A stretch of 64,000 nt of DNA from contig NZ_JACPOF010000030.1 of NCBI RefSeq assembly GCF_016185115.1, positions 248,001 to 312,000 of the forward strand, given 5' to 3'. Below, piece after piece: positions 16,432 to 25,665 of the stretch. This stretch comes from Polaromonas sp. (lineage in GTDB: Bacteria; Pseudomonadota; Gammaproteobacteria; Burkholderiales; Burkholderiaceae_C). The position numbers and the translations under genes were made by a program. How positions within the stretch are numbered: the first letter of the stretch is position 1; each line of letters begins with the position of its first letter. Below the pieces are notes generated by a model. That model did not search any database. It was given only the letters and a program-made list of their open reading frames with translations, and was not told the DNA's origin.

Positions 16432-17325
16432 TCACATCGCCGGCTTGTCGCTCAGCGCCTTCAGGTTGTCCTTGAGCTGCTGGCTCATGGGCAGGCCGAG
16501 GTTCACGCCTTTTGGCGGGATCGGTGACTCAAACCACTTGGTGTACAGCTTCGTGAACTCGCCGGACTTCATCATGCGGGTGATGGTGCCGTCGACCAGC
16601 TTCTTGAACTCGGGGTCGTCCTTGCGGATCATGCAGCCGTAGGGCTCGACCTGCAGCGAATCGCCCACCACCTGCAGCGACGCCGGGTTCTTGGAGTTGG
16701 CCATCAGGCCGAACAGCAGAATGTCGTCCATCGCAAACGCCACGGCGCGGTCGTTTTCAACCAGCAGCAGCGAATCATCGTGGTCTTTACCCAGGATGAG
16801 CTGCATGTTCAGGTTCTTGTCGGCGCTGTATTTGCGGATTACCTGGGCGTTGGTGGTACCCGTGGTGCTGGAAACCGTCTTGCCGGCCAGGTCGGCGTAG
16901 TTCTTGATGCCCGATGTCTTTTTGGTCAGCAGGCGCGTGCCGGTGAAGAAATGGCTGATGGCGAACTGCACATCCTTGCCGCGTGCCGAGTTGTTGGTGG
17001 TCGAGCCGCACTCGATGTCATAGGTGCCGTTGACCAGCAGCGGAATGCGGTTTTGCGAAGTCACTGGCATGTAAGCCACTTCGAGGTTGGGCTTTTTGAT
17101 CTTCTTGCGCACATCGTCAACGATGGCTTCGGTCAGCTCGACTGAAAAGCCGACCGCCTTGGTCGAACCGATCAGGTAGCTGAAAGGCACTGACGCTTCG
17201 CGGTAGGACACCGTGATCTTGTTGGCGTCAGCCACTTTTTTCAGCGTCTGCGCACTGGCGCCAGAGGCCACAGCGGCCAGGCCGGCGCACAGCAATACGG
17301 CATTCGTGAGTGTCGAGATCTTCAT
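16432..17325 (-). CDS. Amino-acid ABC transporter substrate-binding protein (GltI-like)
   Basis: 297 residues, with a signal peptide to about residue 25 (ASGASAQ) and the periplasmic binding protein family 3 fold, including VSYREASVPFSY, VGFSVELTEAIVDDV and GSTTNNSARGKDV, the last being characteristic of glutamate/aspartate binding proteins. No permease or ATPase genes adjoin it, so it works with components encoded elsewhere. It lies between an Asp/Glu racemase gene and a divergent D-amino-acid dehydrogenase gene, which suggests a shared substrate set. Confidence 0.87.
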   Translation of the reverse strand: MKISTLTNAVLLCAGLAAVASGASAQTLKKVADANKITVSYREASVPFSYLIGSTKAVGFSVELTEAIVDDVRKKIKKPNLEVAYMPVTSQNRIPLLVNGTYDIECGSTTNNSARGKDVQFAISHFFTGTRLLTKKTSGIKNYADLAGKTVSSTTGTTNAQVIRKYSADKNLNMQLILGKDHDDSLLLVENDRAVAFAMDDILLFGLMANSKNPASLQVVGDSLQVEPYGCMIRKDDPEFKKLVDGTITRMMKSGEFTKLYTKWFESPIPPKGVNLGLPMSQQLKDNLKALSDKPAM

Positions 17326-17548
17326 AAAAATCCTCTTGAAAAAAGTGATAGGTCAGTGGTTGGGAAAAAACTTGCACGGCCAGTGTAGAAACAAGCAAGC
17401 CACAGCGTCATTCATTTTGCTGACAAAGCCATGACTAAAACTCATGGATTACCCCGCCATAACTTCAGGTCATGGCCCACCCTGCATTCGGCATTGTTCA
17501 AAAACCGCGGCATTGCCTACAGTTTCAGCTTTACATGAAGGGGTTGTG
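17326..17548. promoter_or_regulatory. Divergent intergenic region, amino-acid binding protein / dadA
   Basis: 223 bp between divergent starts. It is less GC-rich than its neighbours and must contain both promoters. No operator could be assigned. The LysR gene downstream of dadA is a candidate regulator. Confidence 0.35.
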
Positions 17549-18829
17549 ATGCGTGTGTGTGTGCTGGGTGCAGGCATAGTCGGGCTGGCAACCGCATGGG
17601 CGCTGAACCGTGCGGGCCACGAGGTGACTGTCATTGACCGCGCACGACCCGGCAGCGGCGCCAGCGGTGGCAACGGCGCGCAGCTGAGTTATAGCTATGT
17701 GCAGCCGCTGGCGGACCCGGGCATCTGGGCGCAGCTACCCAAACTGCTGCTGTCACCGACCTCGCCGCTGAAGATCAGGCCGCAGCTTGATGTTCACCAG
17801 TGGCTGTGGGGCCTGAAGTTTCTGGCGGCCTGCAATACCCACACCTCACGCAACACCACCGCTGCCCTGCTGCAACTGGCCGCTGAAAGCCGCATGGCTT
17901 TCGACACCATGCGCCAGCAGGAAAACATTGCCTGCGACTTCAGCAGTACCGGCAAGCTGGTGCTCTACCCGGATGCCGCCTCGTTCGCAGGCGCGCGGCG
18001 GCAGATGCTGCTGCAGCGCGAACTGGGCAGCGTGCAGGAAGCCGTCACCGCCAACCGATGCGTGGAGCTCGAGCCGGCGCTAGCGCAACGTCACGCCCAC
18101 ATCGCCGGTGCGATTTACACCCCGGGCGAATGTGCGGCCGATTGCCAGAAAACCTGCGATGCCCTGCTCGCCGCACTGCGCGCCAAAGGCGTGAAGTTTT
18201 TGCTCGATACACCGGTCAACAAGCTGGTGCTGCGAGGCAAGCAGGTCGTAGCCATCAGTACACCCGAGGGCGAGATAGAGGCAGACCGCTACGTCATGGC
18301 GCTGGGCTCGGCCTCGGCCACCATGGCACGCAGCCTGGGCGTCTACCTGCCCATCTACCCGCTCAAGGGTTACAGCATCACGGTAGACCTGGACGGGCCG
18401 GCGCAGGCCGCGCCCACCATCAGCATCACAGACACAGCACGCAAGGTGGTGTTTGCCCGCCTGGGCTCACGGCTGCGCGTGGCCGGAATGGCCGAGCTGG
18501 CGGGTTACGACACCCGCATCGCCCACAAGCAGATCGCCTCGCTGCAGGCGTCAACGCAGCAGATGTTTCCGGGCTGCAGCGGGTTTGCAGATGTTCATCC
18601 CTGGGCGGGCCTTCGCCCGGCGACACCGACCGGCCTGCCCGTCATCGGCAAGCACCCGAAAGGACCGGACAACCTGCTGTTCAACACCGGGCATGGCGCC
18701 CTGGGTTTCACCCTGGCCTTCGGGTCGGCGCAGCGCATCACCCGGATGCTGGAGGCGACGCAGCTTCAGCCTACCCGGCCTTGGCCGCATAAGCCACGGC
18801 CTGCTGGAAGCAGCGCACAAACGCCCTGA
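17549..18829 (+). CDS. dadA: D-amino-acid dehydrogenase (DadA family FAD oxidoreductase)
   Basis: 426 residues. The start was set at ATG 17549 (MRVCVLGAGIVGLATAW), which puts the FAD-binding GxGxxG at the N-terminus, as usual. The family pattern continues with GASGGNGAQLSYSYVQPLADP (contacts to FAD and substrate) and ends with GHGALGFTLAFGSA. DadA oxidises D-amino acids to 2-oxo acids and ammonia at the inner face of the membrane and passes electrons to the quinone pool. Its last 59 bp overlap the 3' end of the convergent LysR gene. Confidence 0.87.
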   Translation: MRVCVLGAGIVGLATAWALNRAGHEVTVIDRARPGSGASGGNGAQLSYSYVQPLADPGIWAQLPKLLLSPTSPLKIRPQLDVHQWLWGLKFLAACNTHTSRNTTAALLQLAAESRMAFDTMRQQENIACDFSSTGKLVLYPDAASFAGARRQMLLQRELGSVQEAVTANRCVELEPALAQRHAHIAGAIYTPGECAADCQKTCDALLAALRAKGVKFLLDTPVNKLVLRGKQVVAISTPEGEIEADRYVMALGSASATMARSLGVYLPIYPLKGYSITVDLDGPAQAAPTISITDTARKVVFARLGSRLRVAGMAELAGYDTRIAHKQIASLQASTQQMFPGCSGFADVHPWAGLRPATPTGLPVIGKHPKGPDNLLFNTGHGALGFTLAFGSAQRITRMLEATQLQPTRPWPHKPRPAGSSAQTP

Positions 18830-19679
18830 CAGCCACTGAAGCCGGTTTACCCGCGGGCATCAGCGCCTTGATGGGCACCTCGATCAGCGGCTCAAGGCCC
18901 AGCACGTCGACACGCGCGGTGTCGGCGGATGCTGCCGTGCAGCTGTCAACCAGCGCGACACCCAGGCCATGGTGCGCGAGGGCCAGCGCAGAGTGATAGG
19001 TCTGCACTGTGATGGCGAAGTTCAGGCCGACATCGGCCTCGCGGCAGGCCTGGTTCAGGCTACGGCCCACCGGGTCGTGCACGTCCAGGCCGATCACAGG
19101 TACTTTGGTCAGGTCAGCCAGCGTGACGTTGCCGCGCTTGAGCAGGCGCGCAGACAACAAGCCCTTGGGCGCAATACACACCATGCGGCCATCGGCCAGG
19201 TGCTCCTGCGCCAGCGCGGAATGGCTGACCGGGCTGAACATGAAACCGACATCGGCCTCCTGCAGCGCCAGCGCCGAGACGATCTGCGGCGAATGCAGCG
19301 CTCGCACGCTGATGGGTACATCGGGGTGCTTGACACGAAACAGCTTGATGGCGTGCGGCAGGATTTCATAACTCAGCGCCAGCACGGTGAGGATGCGCAG
19401 CTCACGCACGCCGTCACCAGACTTGAGGTTGGCCGCCAGGCGCTGCACCTCGTCAAGCTGGGCAAACAGGCGCTCGATGTGCGGGTACAGCGTCAGCGCT
19501 TCGGGCGTAGGGGTGAGGCGCCCCTTGCTGCGCTGAAAAAGCGCGAAGCCCAGTTGCAGCTCGGCATGCTGCAGGATGCGACTGACCGCCGGCTGGGTGA
19601 CATTGATGAGGCGTGCCGCGCCGCTCACACTGCCGGTGAGCATGACGGCGTTGAAGACTTCTATGTGGCGAAGGCGCAT
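18771..19679 (-). CDS. LysR-family transcriptional regulator
   Basis: 302 residues. HTH at about 1-60 (MRLRHIEVFNAVMLTGSVSG, then NVTQPAVSRILQHAE), the subgroup that includes amino-acid-responsive LysR/NocR-type regulators, followed by an effector domain. It lies 43 bp beyond the long acyl-CoA operon in the same direction and overlaps dadA tail to tail by 59 bp. The similarity of its HTH to amino-acid regulators makes the dadA/racemase locus the likelier target, but this is inference. Confidence 0.88.
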   Translation of the reverse strand: MRLRHIEVFNAVMLTGSVSGAARLINVTQPAVSRILQHAELQLGFALFQRSKGRLTPTPEALTLYPHIERLFAQLDEVQRLAANLKSGDGVRELRILTVLALSYEILPHAIKLFRVKHPDVPISVRALHSPQIVSALALQEADVGFMFSPVSHSALAQEHLADGRMVCIAPKGLLSARLLKRGNVTLADLTKVPVIGLDVHDPVGRSLNQACREADVGLNFAITVQTYHSALALAHHGLGVALVDSCTAASADTARVDVLGLEPLIEVPIKALMPAGKPASVAVRAFVRCFQQAVAYAAKAG

Positions 19680-19722
19680 GGCCTATTCTCATACAAGCCG
19701 GGCCGACAGGACAAAGCGTGTG

Positions 19723-20874
19723 CTAGAGCCTGTTCACGGACGACCTGCCCGAGAGCATTTCCCGCGCAATGATCATGCGCTGCATCTCAGACGAACCCTC
19801 GGTGATGAGGCGGCTACGGGCATCGCGGAATATCAGCTCCAGCGGCAACTCACGCGACAGGCCCATACCGCCGTGGATTTGCAGCGCACGGTCCGCAACC
19901 CGCATCAGCATTTCGTCGGCACACAACTTGACCTGTGATGCCTCGATATGAAAATCCATGCCCTGGTCGGCCTTCCATGCCGCATGCATCGTCATCAATC
20001 TGGCAGCATTCAGCTCAACCGCCGAATCGGCCACCATCCACTGAATGGCCTGGCGATTTGCCAGCGGTTCGCCAAAGGTCTTGCGTTCATTGGCGTAAGC
20101 CATCGCCAGTTCCAGCACACGCTCGGCCCGGCCTATGGCCTTGGGACCATGGATAAGGCGCCCCACGTCAAGAAACTCACGCGCCAGTTCCCACCCCCTG
20201 CCGGGCTCGCCCACCATTTGTGACGCAGGCACAAACACGTTGTCGAACACCACTTCCCACGGGCGGTCCGGCGACATCAACTCAAAGCTCTGGCCCAGCC
20301 GCATGCCGTCGGTGTCGCGATCTATGAGGAAACATGAAACGCCTTCAGGGGTGCGCGCAAACAGCTGCACAAAGTCGGCCTTGTCTGCGCCGGTGATGAA
20401 TATCTTGGTGCCATTGATACGGTAACCATCACCCTCGCGGACTGCTGTGGTCAGCATTTGCGAAGGATCAGAACCGCCATTGGGTTCGGTCAATGCAAAG
20501 CAGGTGCGCTTGTCTCCGTTGATCACCGGATAAAGATACTTTTGCTGCTGCTCCGGCGTGCAGCGAAACAGTACCGGCCCAAGGTATGGCGTGAACACCG
20601 TGGGCGCACGAAATGACGGCACGTTGCAGCGGGCCAACTCTTCACACACCAGGCACATGCCAACATAACCAACGCCGCCTCCACCGCAAGCCTCGGGCAA
20701 ATCGAAAATCCAGAAACCCAGCTCTTTGGCTTTGGCCTGCAGGCGTGCGCGCACGTCATCGGGAATGTCAGCCTCGTTGGCATAGAGCGGCTCCAGCGGC
20801 AGCAACTCCTGCTGTACAAACCGGCGTGCAGAGTCACGCAGCATGCGCAGCTCTTCAGGAATACTGAAGTCCAT
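19723..20874 (-). CDS. Acyl-CoA dehydrogenase
   Basis: 383 residues with all three ACAD domains; FALTEPNGGSDPS (flavin contact) near residue 130 and the C-terminal LITEGSSEMQRMIIARE, where the Glu of TEGSS sits at the position of the usual catalytic base. It therefore looks active as an alpha,beta-dehydrogenase of a CoA ester. It is the last gene of the eleven-gene operon and starts inside the stop of the CoA-transferase gene (TGATG). The final codons AAC AGG CTC TAG match a 12-base sequence also found at the left end of the element near 12.46 kb. Confidence 0.92.
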   Translation of the reverse strand: MDFSIPEELRMLRDSARRFVQQELLPLEPLYANEADIPDDVRARLQAKAKELGFWIFDLPEACGGGGVGYVGMCLVCEELARCNVPSFRAPTVFTPYLGPVLFRCTPEQQQKYLYPVINGDKRTCFALTEPNGGSDPSQMLTTAVREGDGYRINGTKIFITGADKADFVQLFARTPEGVSCFLIDRDTDGMRLGQSFELMSPDRPWEVVFDNVFVPASQMVGEPGRGWELAREFLDVGRLIHGPKAIGRAERVLELAMAYANERKTFGEPLANRQAIQWMVADSAVELNAARLMTMHAAWKADQGMDFHIEASQVKLCADEMLMRVADRALQIHGGMGLSRELPLELIFRDARSRLITEGSSEMQRMIIAREMLSGRSSVNRL

Positions 20875-22043
20875 CAGATGACCCCTTCATCGGCCAGTTT
20901 TTTGATATCTGAAGGACTCAGGCCTGCCTGCGCCAGAACTTCCCGCGTGTGTTCGCCCAGCGCAGGCGGTGGCAAAAAGTTGCTGTGGTTGTCACCGTCA
21001 TAACGCACCGGCCTGTGCGCCGCACTGACCTTGCCGTACTGCGGATGCGTCATGTCGTAAAACACATCGAGGTGTTTGACCTGCGGGTCTTCGCGCAGCT
21101 CTTCCAGCCTGCGCTCGGGTGCAAAGGGCACGTCGTTCTGTTCAAGCAGCGGCAACCAGTAGTCACGCGGCTTCGTTGCAAATACGGCCGCCAGATCGAC
21201 AGCCAGTTCGTCATAACGCTGTACACGCGAGGCACGGTCCGGGTATTTCTGCGCCAGTTCTTCTTGCGAAATGGCCTTGAGCAAACCACGCCAGAACTTT
21301 TCCGGCGACGACAGGTGCAGGCCGATGCGGTTACCGTCGCCGCATGTCACGATAAAGGACTGCGATGAGGCCGCACGCGAGTAGTGCGGCACCGGTATGC
21401 CGTTGGCAAACAGCTTGCCGAGCGGCTCCGTCGCAAAGGCAATGGTGGCCTCCAGCATGCTGACCTCGACCTTGCGGCCCTTGCCGGTGTTGCCACGCTC
21501 GACCAGTGCGCCCAGGATGCCCATGGCTGCATACAGACCCGTCAGCGCATCCGACACCGCAGGCCCGGCAACACGGGCATCCGTGCCTTCATGAAACATC
21601 GACAGCCAGCCCGACAGCGCCTGGCCGACATTGTCATAGGCCGGCCTGTCTGCATAGGGGCCGGTCGCGCCGTAACCGGTGATGGCACAGTACACCAGAC
21701 GGGGGTTGAGGGCATTCAACCTCTCGTAGCCAACGCCCAGTTTTTCTTGAACGCCGGGCCGTACATTGACCAGCACGACATCGGCATCGGCCACCAGTTT
21801 GTCGAGGGCGGCCGCGCCTGACGCTTTGGTGTAGTCCAGCGCCAGGCTGCGCTTGTTGCGGTTGTGCGCCTGGAAATGCGAGCTGTACAGGCCGCTGCCG
21901 AATGCGCGAAAAGGATCGCCAGTGACAGGTTTTTCAACCTTGACAACGTCAGCACCCATTTCGGCCAGAAGCATGGCCGCATAAGGCGCGGTGATAAAAC
22001 TGCCGAGATCGAGAACCCGTATACCTGGAAGCACCTGTGCCAT
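20874..22043 (-). CDS. CaiB/BaiF family (class III) CoA transferase
   Basis: 389 residues. Family marks: GIRVLDLGSFITAPYAAMLLAE at the N-terminus, GADVVKVEKP, the RNKRSLALD strand and PAVSDALTGLYAAMG, whose Asp fits the catalytic Asp that forms the acyl anhydride. These enzymes move CoA between carboxylic acids, so it probably activates a carboxylate for the adjacent acyl-CoA dehydrogenase. It is coupled to that gene by a 1-base overlap and follows a Bug gene by 18 bp. Confidence 0.92.
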   Translation of the reverse strand: MAQVLPGIRVLDLGSFITAPYAAMLLAEMGADVVKVEKPVTGDPFRAFGSGLYSSHFQAHNRNKRSLALDYTKASGAAALDKLVADADVVLVNVRPGVQEKLGVGYERLNALNPRLVYCAITGYGATGPYADRPAYDNVGQALSGWLSMFHEGTDARVAGPAVSDALTGLYAAMGILGALVERGNTGKGRKVEVSMLEATIAFATEPLGKLFANGIPVPHYSRAASSQSFIVTCGDGNRIGLHLSSPEKFWRGLLKAISQEELAQKYPDRASRVQRYDELAVDLAAVFATKPRDYWLPLLEQNDVPFAPERRLEELREDPQVKHLDVFYDMTHPQYGKVSAAHRPVRYDGDNHSNFLPPPALGEHTREVLAQAGLSPSDIKKLADEGVI

Positions 22044-22061
22044 GCTAGTTTCCTGCCTGCA

Positions 22062-23063
22062 TCATTCGGCCTTCACACCGGTGACCTTGACGATCCTGTC
22101 CAGCTTCTGCGCCTCGGTCCTGATAAAGGCGCCGAAAGCTTCAGGCGTCGAAGGCGCGCCCACGACCCCCAGGCCGCCCAGCTTGTCCTTCACGTCTGGC
22201 TGGTTGAGCGCGGCGGCGATTTCCTGATTGAGGCGCATCACGATGTTGCGCGGCGTACCGGCAGGGAGTACGGTGCCATACCAGGTCATGAAGTCAAACT
22301 CGGGCAAGCCTGCCTCGGCCACCGGGGGCGTATCGGGAAACGCCGGCTGGCGCTTGGCGCTGGACACCGCCAGCGCATGGAGTCGGCCGGCTTTGACATA
22401 GGGGCTGGCCGATGACGTACCGGTAAACATCACATCCACCTGCCCCGCCACGAGATCTGTGAGCGCCGGTGCCACGCCTTTGTACGGTATGTGCGTCATG
22501 CTGATGCCGGCCATGGACTTGAACCACTCCATGGACAGATGATGCGGCGTACCGTTGCCAATCGAGGCGTAATTGATTTTTCCGGGTTTGGCCTTTGCGG
22601 CGGCGATCAGTTCTGGCACCGTCTTCACATTCAGCGACGGGTTGGCCACCAGCACCAGTGGCACAAACACCAGCTGTGTCAGGGGCTCGAAATCCCTGAA
22701 GCTGTCGTAGGGCAGTTTTGGGAAGAAGGTCGGGTTGATCGCGTGCGAATCGGTCACCAGGCCAAAGGTATAGCCATCTGCCGGCGCCTTGGCCACCATG
22801 TCGGTACCGATGACCGTGCTGGCGCCCGGCTTGTTGTCGACCACCACAGGCTGCCCCATGCTGATCGTCATTTTCGCGGCCACCAGGCGGGCCACGATGT
22901 CAGTCCCGCCGCCAGCCGGATAAGGCACGATGAAACGTATGGGCTTTGCGGGGTAACTTTGGGCCTGCACAGCGGGTGCAAAGCCGCCAGCCAGAGCTGC
23001 TACCACAGCAGCCATGGCGGTGAGCTGCGCTTTCCTGCGCGTGATGACGATGGGTTGGGTCAT
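22062..23063 (-). CDS. Bug-family substrate-binding protein
   Basis: 333 residues, with a signal peptide to about residue 34 (PAVQAQ), then SYPAKPIRFIVPYPAGGGTD, a complete Bug ligand-loop signature. It is one of three Bug genes in this operon and stands 14 bp after another (23078-24058). The two are only moderately similar, so they are not a recent duplication and probably bind different acids. Confidence 0.92.
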   Translation of the reverse strand: MTQPIVITRRKAQLTAMAAVVAALAGGFAPAVQAQSYPAKPIRFIVPYPAGGGTDIVARLVAAKMTISMGQPVVVDNKPGASTVIGTDMVAKAPADGYTFGLVTDSHAINPTFFPKLPYDSFRDFEPLTQLVFVPLVLVANPSLNVKTVPELIAAAKAKPGKINYASIGNGTPHHLSMEWFKSMAGISMTHIPYKGVAPALTDLVAGQVDVMFTGTSSASPYVKAGRLHALAVSSAKRQPAFPDTPPVAEAGLPEFDFMTWYGTVLPAGTPRNIVMRLNQEIAAALNQPDVKDKLGGLGVVGAPSTPEAFGAFIRTEAQKLDRIVKVTGVKAE

Positions 23064-23077
23064 GGGGCGCCTCCTGC

Positions 23078-24058
23078 TCAGTCCAGCTTGACGTTGACGT
23101 TCTTCACGCTCTGCGCGTAGGCCGCACGGTCTTTGGCCAGAAAGTCTGCAAATTTCTGCGGGCCCTGGTTGAGCAGCTCAAGCCCGACCCCACTGATGAA
23201 TTTCTCCTGGAAGTCCGGTCGGCTGATGACCTTTGCGACATCAGCGGCGATCTTCTCGACCACCGCCCTTGGCGTGGCCGCAGGAGCGATCAGCCCAAAC
23301 CAGGCGCTGGATTCAAAGTTGGGCACACCTGCCTCCGACATGGTGGGCACATCTGGCAGCAATTTGAAGCGTTGCGGCGCCGCAATGGCAAGCGCGCGCA
23401 CCTTGCCACCCTTGACCATGGTGATTGACGGCGGCATGCCCGAAAACGACATGTCGATCTGGCCACTGATCAGAGCGCCCATCACATCGGCAACACCCTT
23501 GTAGGGAATGTGGTTGAGCTTCACGCCTGCTGCGCGCGCGAAGTCCTCCGCATCCAGGTGAGCCTTGCTGCCCGGGCCGTAGCTGCCGTAGGTGATCTGG
23601 CCGGGTCTTGCTTTTGCCTGCGCAATCAGGTCCGCCACCGTGCGCCCCTTGAAGGCCTCGCTGACCACCAGGACCTCCTGGGTTGCCGCAATATTGATGA
23701 CGGGCGTGAAGTCTTTCACCGGGTCGTAGGGCAGCTTGTTGTAGAGGTACTGGTTGGACGACACCGTCGGATCGTTGGCGAGCAGCAGCGTGTAACCATC
23801 GGGTGCGGCGCGGGCCGTAAACTCCGCAGCGATGATGGTGTTGGCACCAGGCCTGTTTTCGACCACCACAGGTTGAGGCCAGGTTTTCGAGAGCTCGTTG
23901 GCCAGCCCGCGCGCCAGCACATCGGCCAGACCACCTGCCGTGAAGGGCACGACGATGCGCACCGGCTTGTCGGGGAAGGTTTGCGCAAAAGCGCTGCCGT
24001 TGATCAGGCCGGCGGTTGCAAGCAACATCGCTGCGAGAGTCTTGAGTTTCAGTTTCAT
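23078..24058 (-). CDS. Bug-family substrate-binding protein
   Basis: 326 residues; the signal peptide ends near SAFAQ, then TFPDKPVRIVVPFTAGGLAD, where the usual third Gly of the ligand loop is Leu. It has a good AGGAG ribosome site before the ATG (on the minus strand, GGAGACAAAACC). It stands 47 bp after the acyl-CoA ligase gene and 14 bp before the next Bug gene. No transporter membrane genes are in the operon. Confidence 0.92.
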   Translation of the reverse strand: MKLKLKTLAAMLLATAGLINGSAFAQTFPDKPVRIVVPFTAGGLADVLARGLANELSKTWPQPVVVENRPGANTIIAAEFTARAAPDGYTLLLANDPTVSSNQYLYNKLPYDPVKDFTPVINIAATQEVLVVSEAFKGRTVADLIAQAKARPGQITYGSYGPGSKAHLDAEDFARAAGVKLNHIPYKGVADVMGALISGQIDMSFSGMPPSITMVKGGKVRALAIAAPQRFKLLPDVPTMSEAGVPNFESSAWFGLIAPAATPRAVVEKIAADVAKVISRPDFQEKFISGVGLELLNQGPQKFADFLAKDRAAYAQSVKNVNVKLD

Positions 24059-24105
24059 GGTTTTGTCTCCTGTTTATAAAAATTGGTGAACGCGTTCGCA
24101 GAGCG

Positions 24106-25665
24106 TCAGCCCACCTGCCGGTCACTGCCGGCCCAGAACGGCTCCCTGAGCGCGCGCTTGTCTATCTTGTTGGTGCTGACCACGCGCGGCATGACCTCAA
24201 TCACTTTCACGAATTTGGGTTTCTTGTAGCTGGCGAGCGACTTCTTGCAGTGTTCGACAGCCTCTTCTTCCGTGACATTCATGCCGCTTTTGAGCACCAC
24301 GAAGGCCATCACGGACTCACCCCATTTGGGATCGGGCACGCCGATCACCGCCGCTTCTGCAATCGCCGGATGCTGCAGCAGCACTTCCTCGACCTCACGT
24401 GAATATATGTTTTCACCGCCGGAGACGACCATGTCTTTTTTGCGGTCCACGATGAAGAGAAACCCTTCGTCATCAAAGTAGCCCATATCGCCGGTGCGAA
24501 GAAAGCCGTCAGCAGGCAGGGCTTCACGCGTCTGTTCGGGCCGGTTCCAGTAACCCTGCATCAGCGCCTTGGAGCGCATGAGCAGGTCGCCGGTCTCACC
24601 CACCGCGCAGGGCTTACCGTCCTTGCCGACGATCTTCATGTCGGTGCCAAGATACGGCTGGCCTGCAGAAGCCAGGCGCTTGACCTGTGCGGGCGTGCCA
24701 TCGGGGATGTGCTGGTGCTTGAGCAGCACGCTGCCCAGGCCCAGTTCAGACATGCCGTAAATCTGCATGAACACCGGGCCGAAGGCAGCCCGTGCGCGTT
24801 TCGACAGCGTCACCGACATGGGTGCAGAGGCATAGACGATGGTGTGCAGCCTGGACAGGTCGTGTGGCGTTTTCTCCTGTACCTCCAGGACCATCTGGAT
24901 CATGGTGGGCGCCAGGTGCGCGGCAGTCACGCCGCTGTCCTGCATGCTCTGCAAAATCGCGTGCGCCTCGAAGGTGCGGTGCAGCACGATGGTCGAGCCA
25001 GTGACCAGATAGGTCAGCAGCTCGGTCGGCCCGCCTATGTGATAGAAGGGCATGACGATGAGCATGCGGTCGGTCTGGGCAGCGCAATGCGAGATGGCCT
25101 GCGCCCTCGCCTGCTCCAGCTGCCCTTCGTTACCCAGCATCACGCCCTTGGGCTTGCCCGTGGTTCCACTGGTGTAGATGAGGAACAGCGTGTCATCGGC
25201 CTCGGCACGTATCGACGGCTCACCCTCATGGCTGCCCGCCATCACATCCTCATACGACAGGGCCCAGCTGCTGGCGGCGCCGAAACAGATATACCGCGTC
25301 GCGGGCGGCAGCATGGCGCGCAACTCATCCACCCTCGCCGCATATTCGGGCTCATACAGCAACACTTCGGGTGCGGCATCCATCAGGATGTCGGCCTGCT
25401 CGGGCGCGGACAACCTGTAGTTGACCCCAACGCCGATAAAGCCGCCCAGCGCAGCAGCGCCATAGACCTCCAGGTATTCGGGGCAATTGCGCGACAGCAC
25501 GGCAATACGGTCCTGCCTTTTGCAGCCCATGGCGGTCAGTGCATTGATGAGGCGGCGGACGCGCCCGGCAAACCCGCCGTGCGTGATGGTACGGCCCTCA
25601 AACAGCAGTGCGGGGTGTGCGCCAAAACAGCGCTCGTTGCGTTCAATGACTTCGCCAAGGATCAT
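24106..25665 (-). CDS. Acyl-CoA ligase (AMP-dependent synthetase)
   Basis: 519 residues of the ANL superfamily. Seen: the P-loop LIYTSGTTGKPKGVML near residue 165, QIYGMSELG (A5), GYFDDEGFLFIVDRKKDM (A7/A8) with the hinge, GGENIYSREVE, and the C-terminal Lys in TNKIDKRALRE that catalyses adenylation. It should activate an acid as its acyl-AMP and then its CoA thioester. Its start overlaps the MaoC stop by 4 bp. The acid is not predictable; the enzyme could prime the pathway carried out by the dehydrogenases, hydratase and lyase of this operon. Confidence 0.92.
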   Translation of the reverse strand: MILGEVIERNERCFGAHPALLFEGRTITHGGFAGRVRRLINALTAMGCKRQDRIAVLSRNCPEYLEVYGAAALGGFIGVGVNYRLSAPEQADILMDAAPEVLLYEPEYAARVDELRAMLPPATRYICFGAASSWALSYEDVMAGSHEGEPSIRAEADDTLFLIYTSGTTGKPKGVMLGNEGQLEQARAQAISHCAAQTDRMLIVMPFYHIGGPTELLTYLVTGSTIVLHRTFEAHAILQSMQDSGVTAAHLAPTMIQMVLEVQEKTPHDLSRLHTIVYASAPMSVTLSKRARAAFGPVFMQIYGMSELGLGSVLLKHQHIPDGTPAQVKRLASAGQPYLGTDMKIVGKDGKPCAVGETGDLLMRSKALMQGYWNRPEQTREALPADGFLRTGDMGYFDDEGFLFIVDRKKDMVVSGGENIYSREVEEVLLQHPAIAEAAVIGVPDPKWGESVMAFVVLKSGMNVTEEEAVEHCKKSLASYKKPKFVKVIEVMPRVVSTNKIDKRALREPFWAGSDRQVG

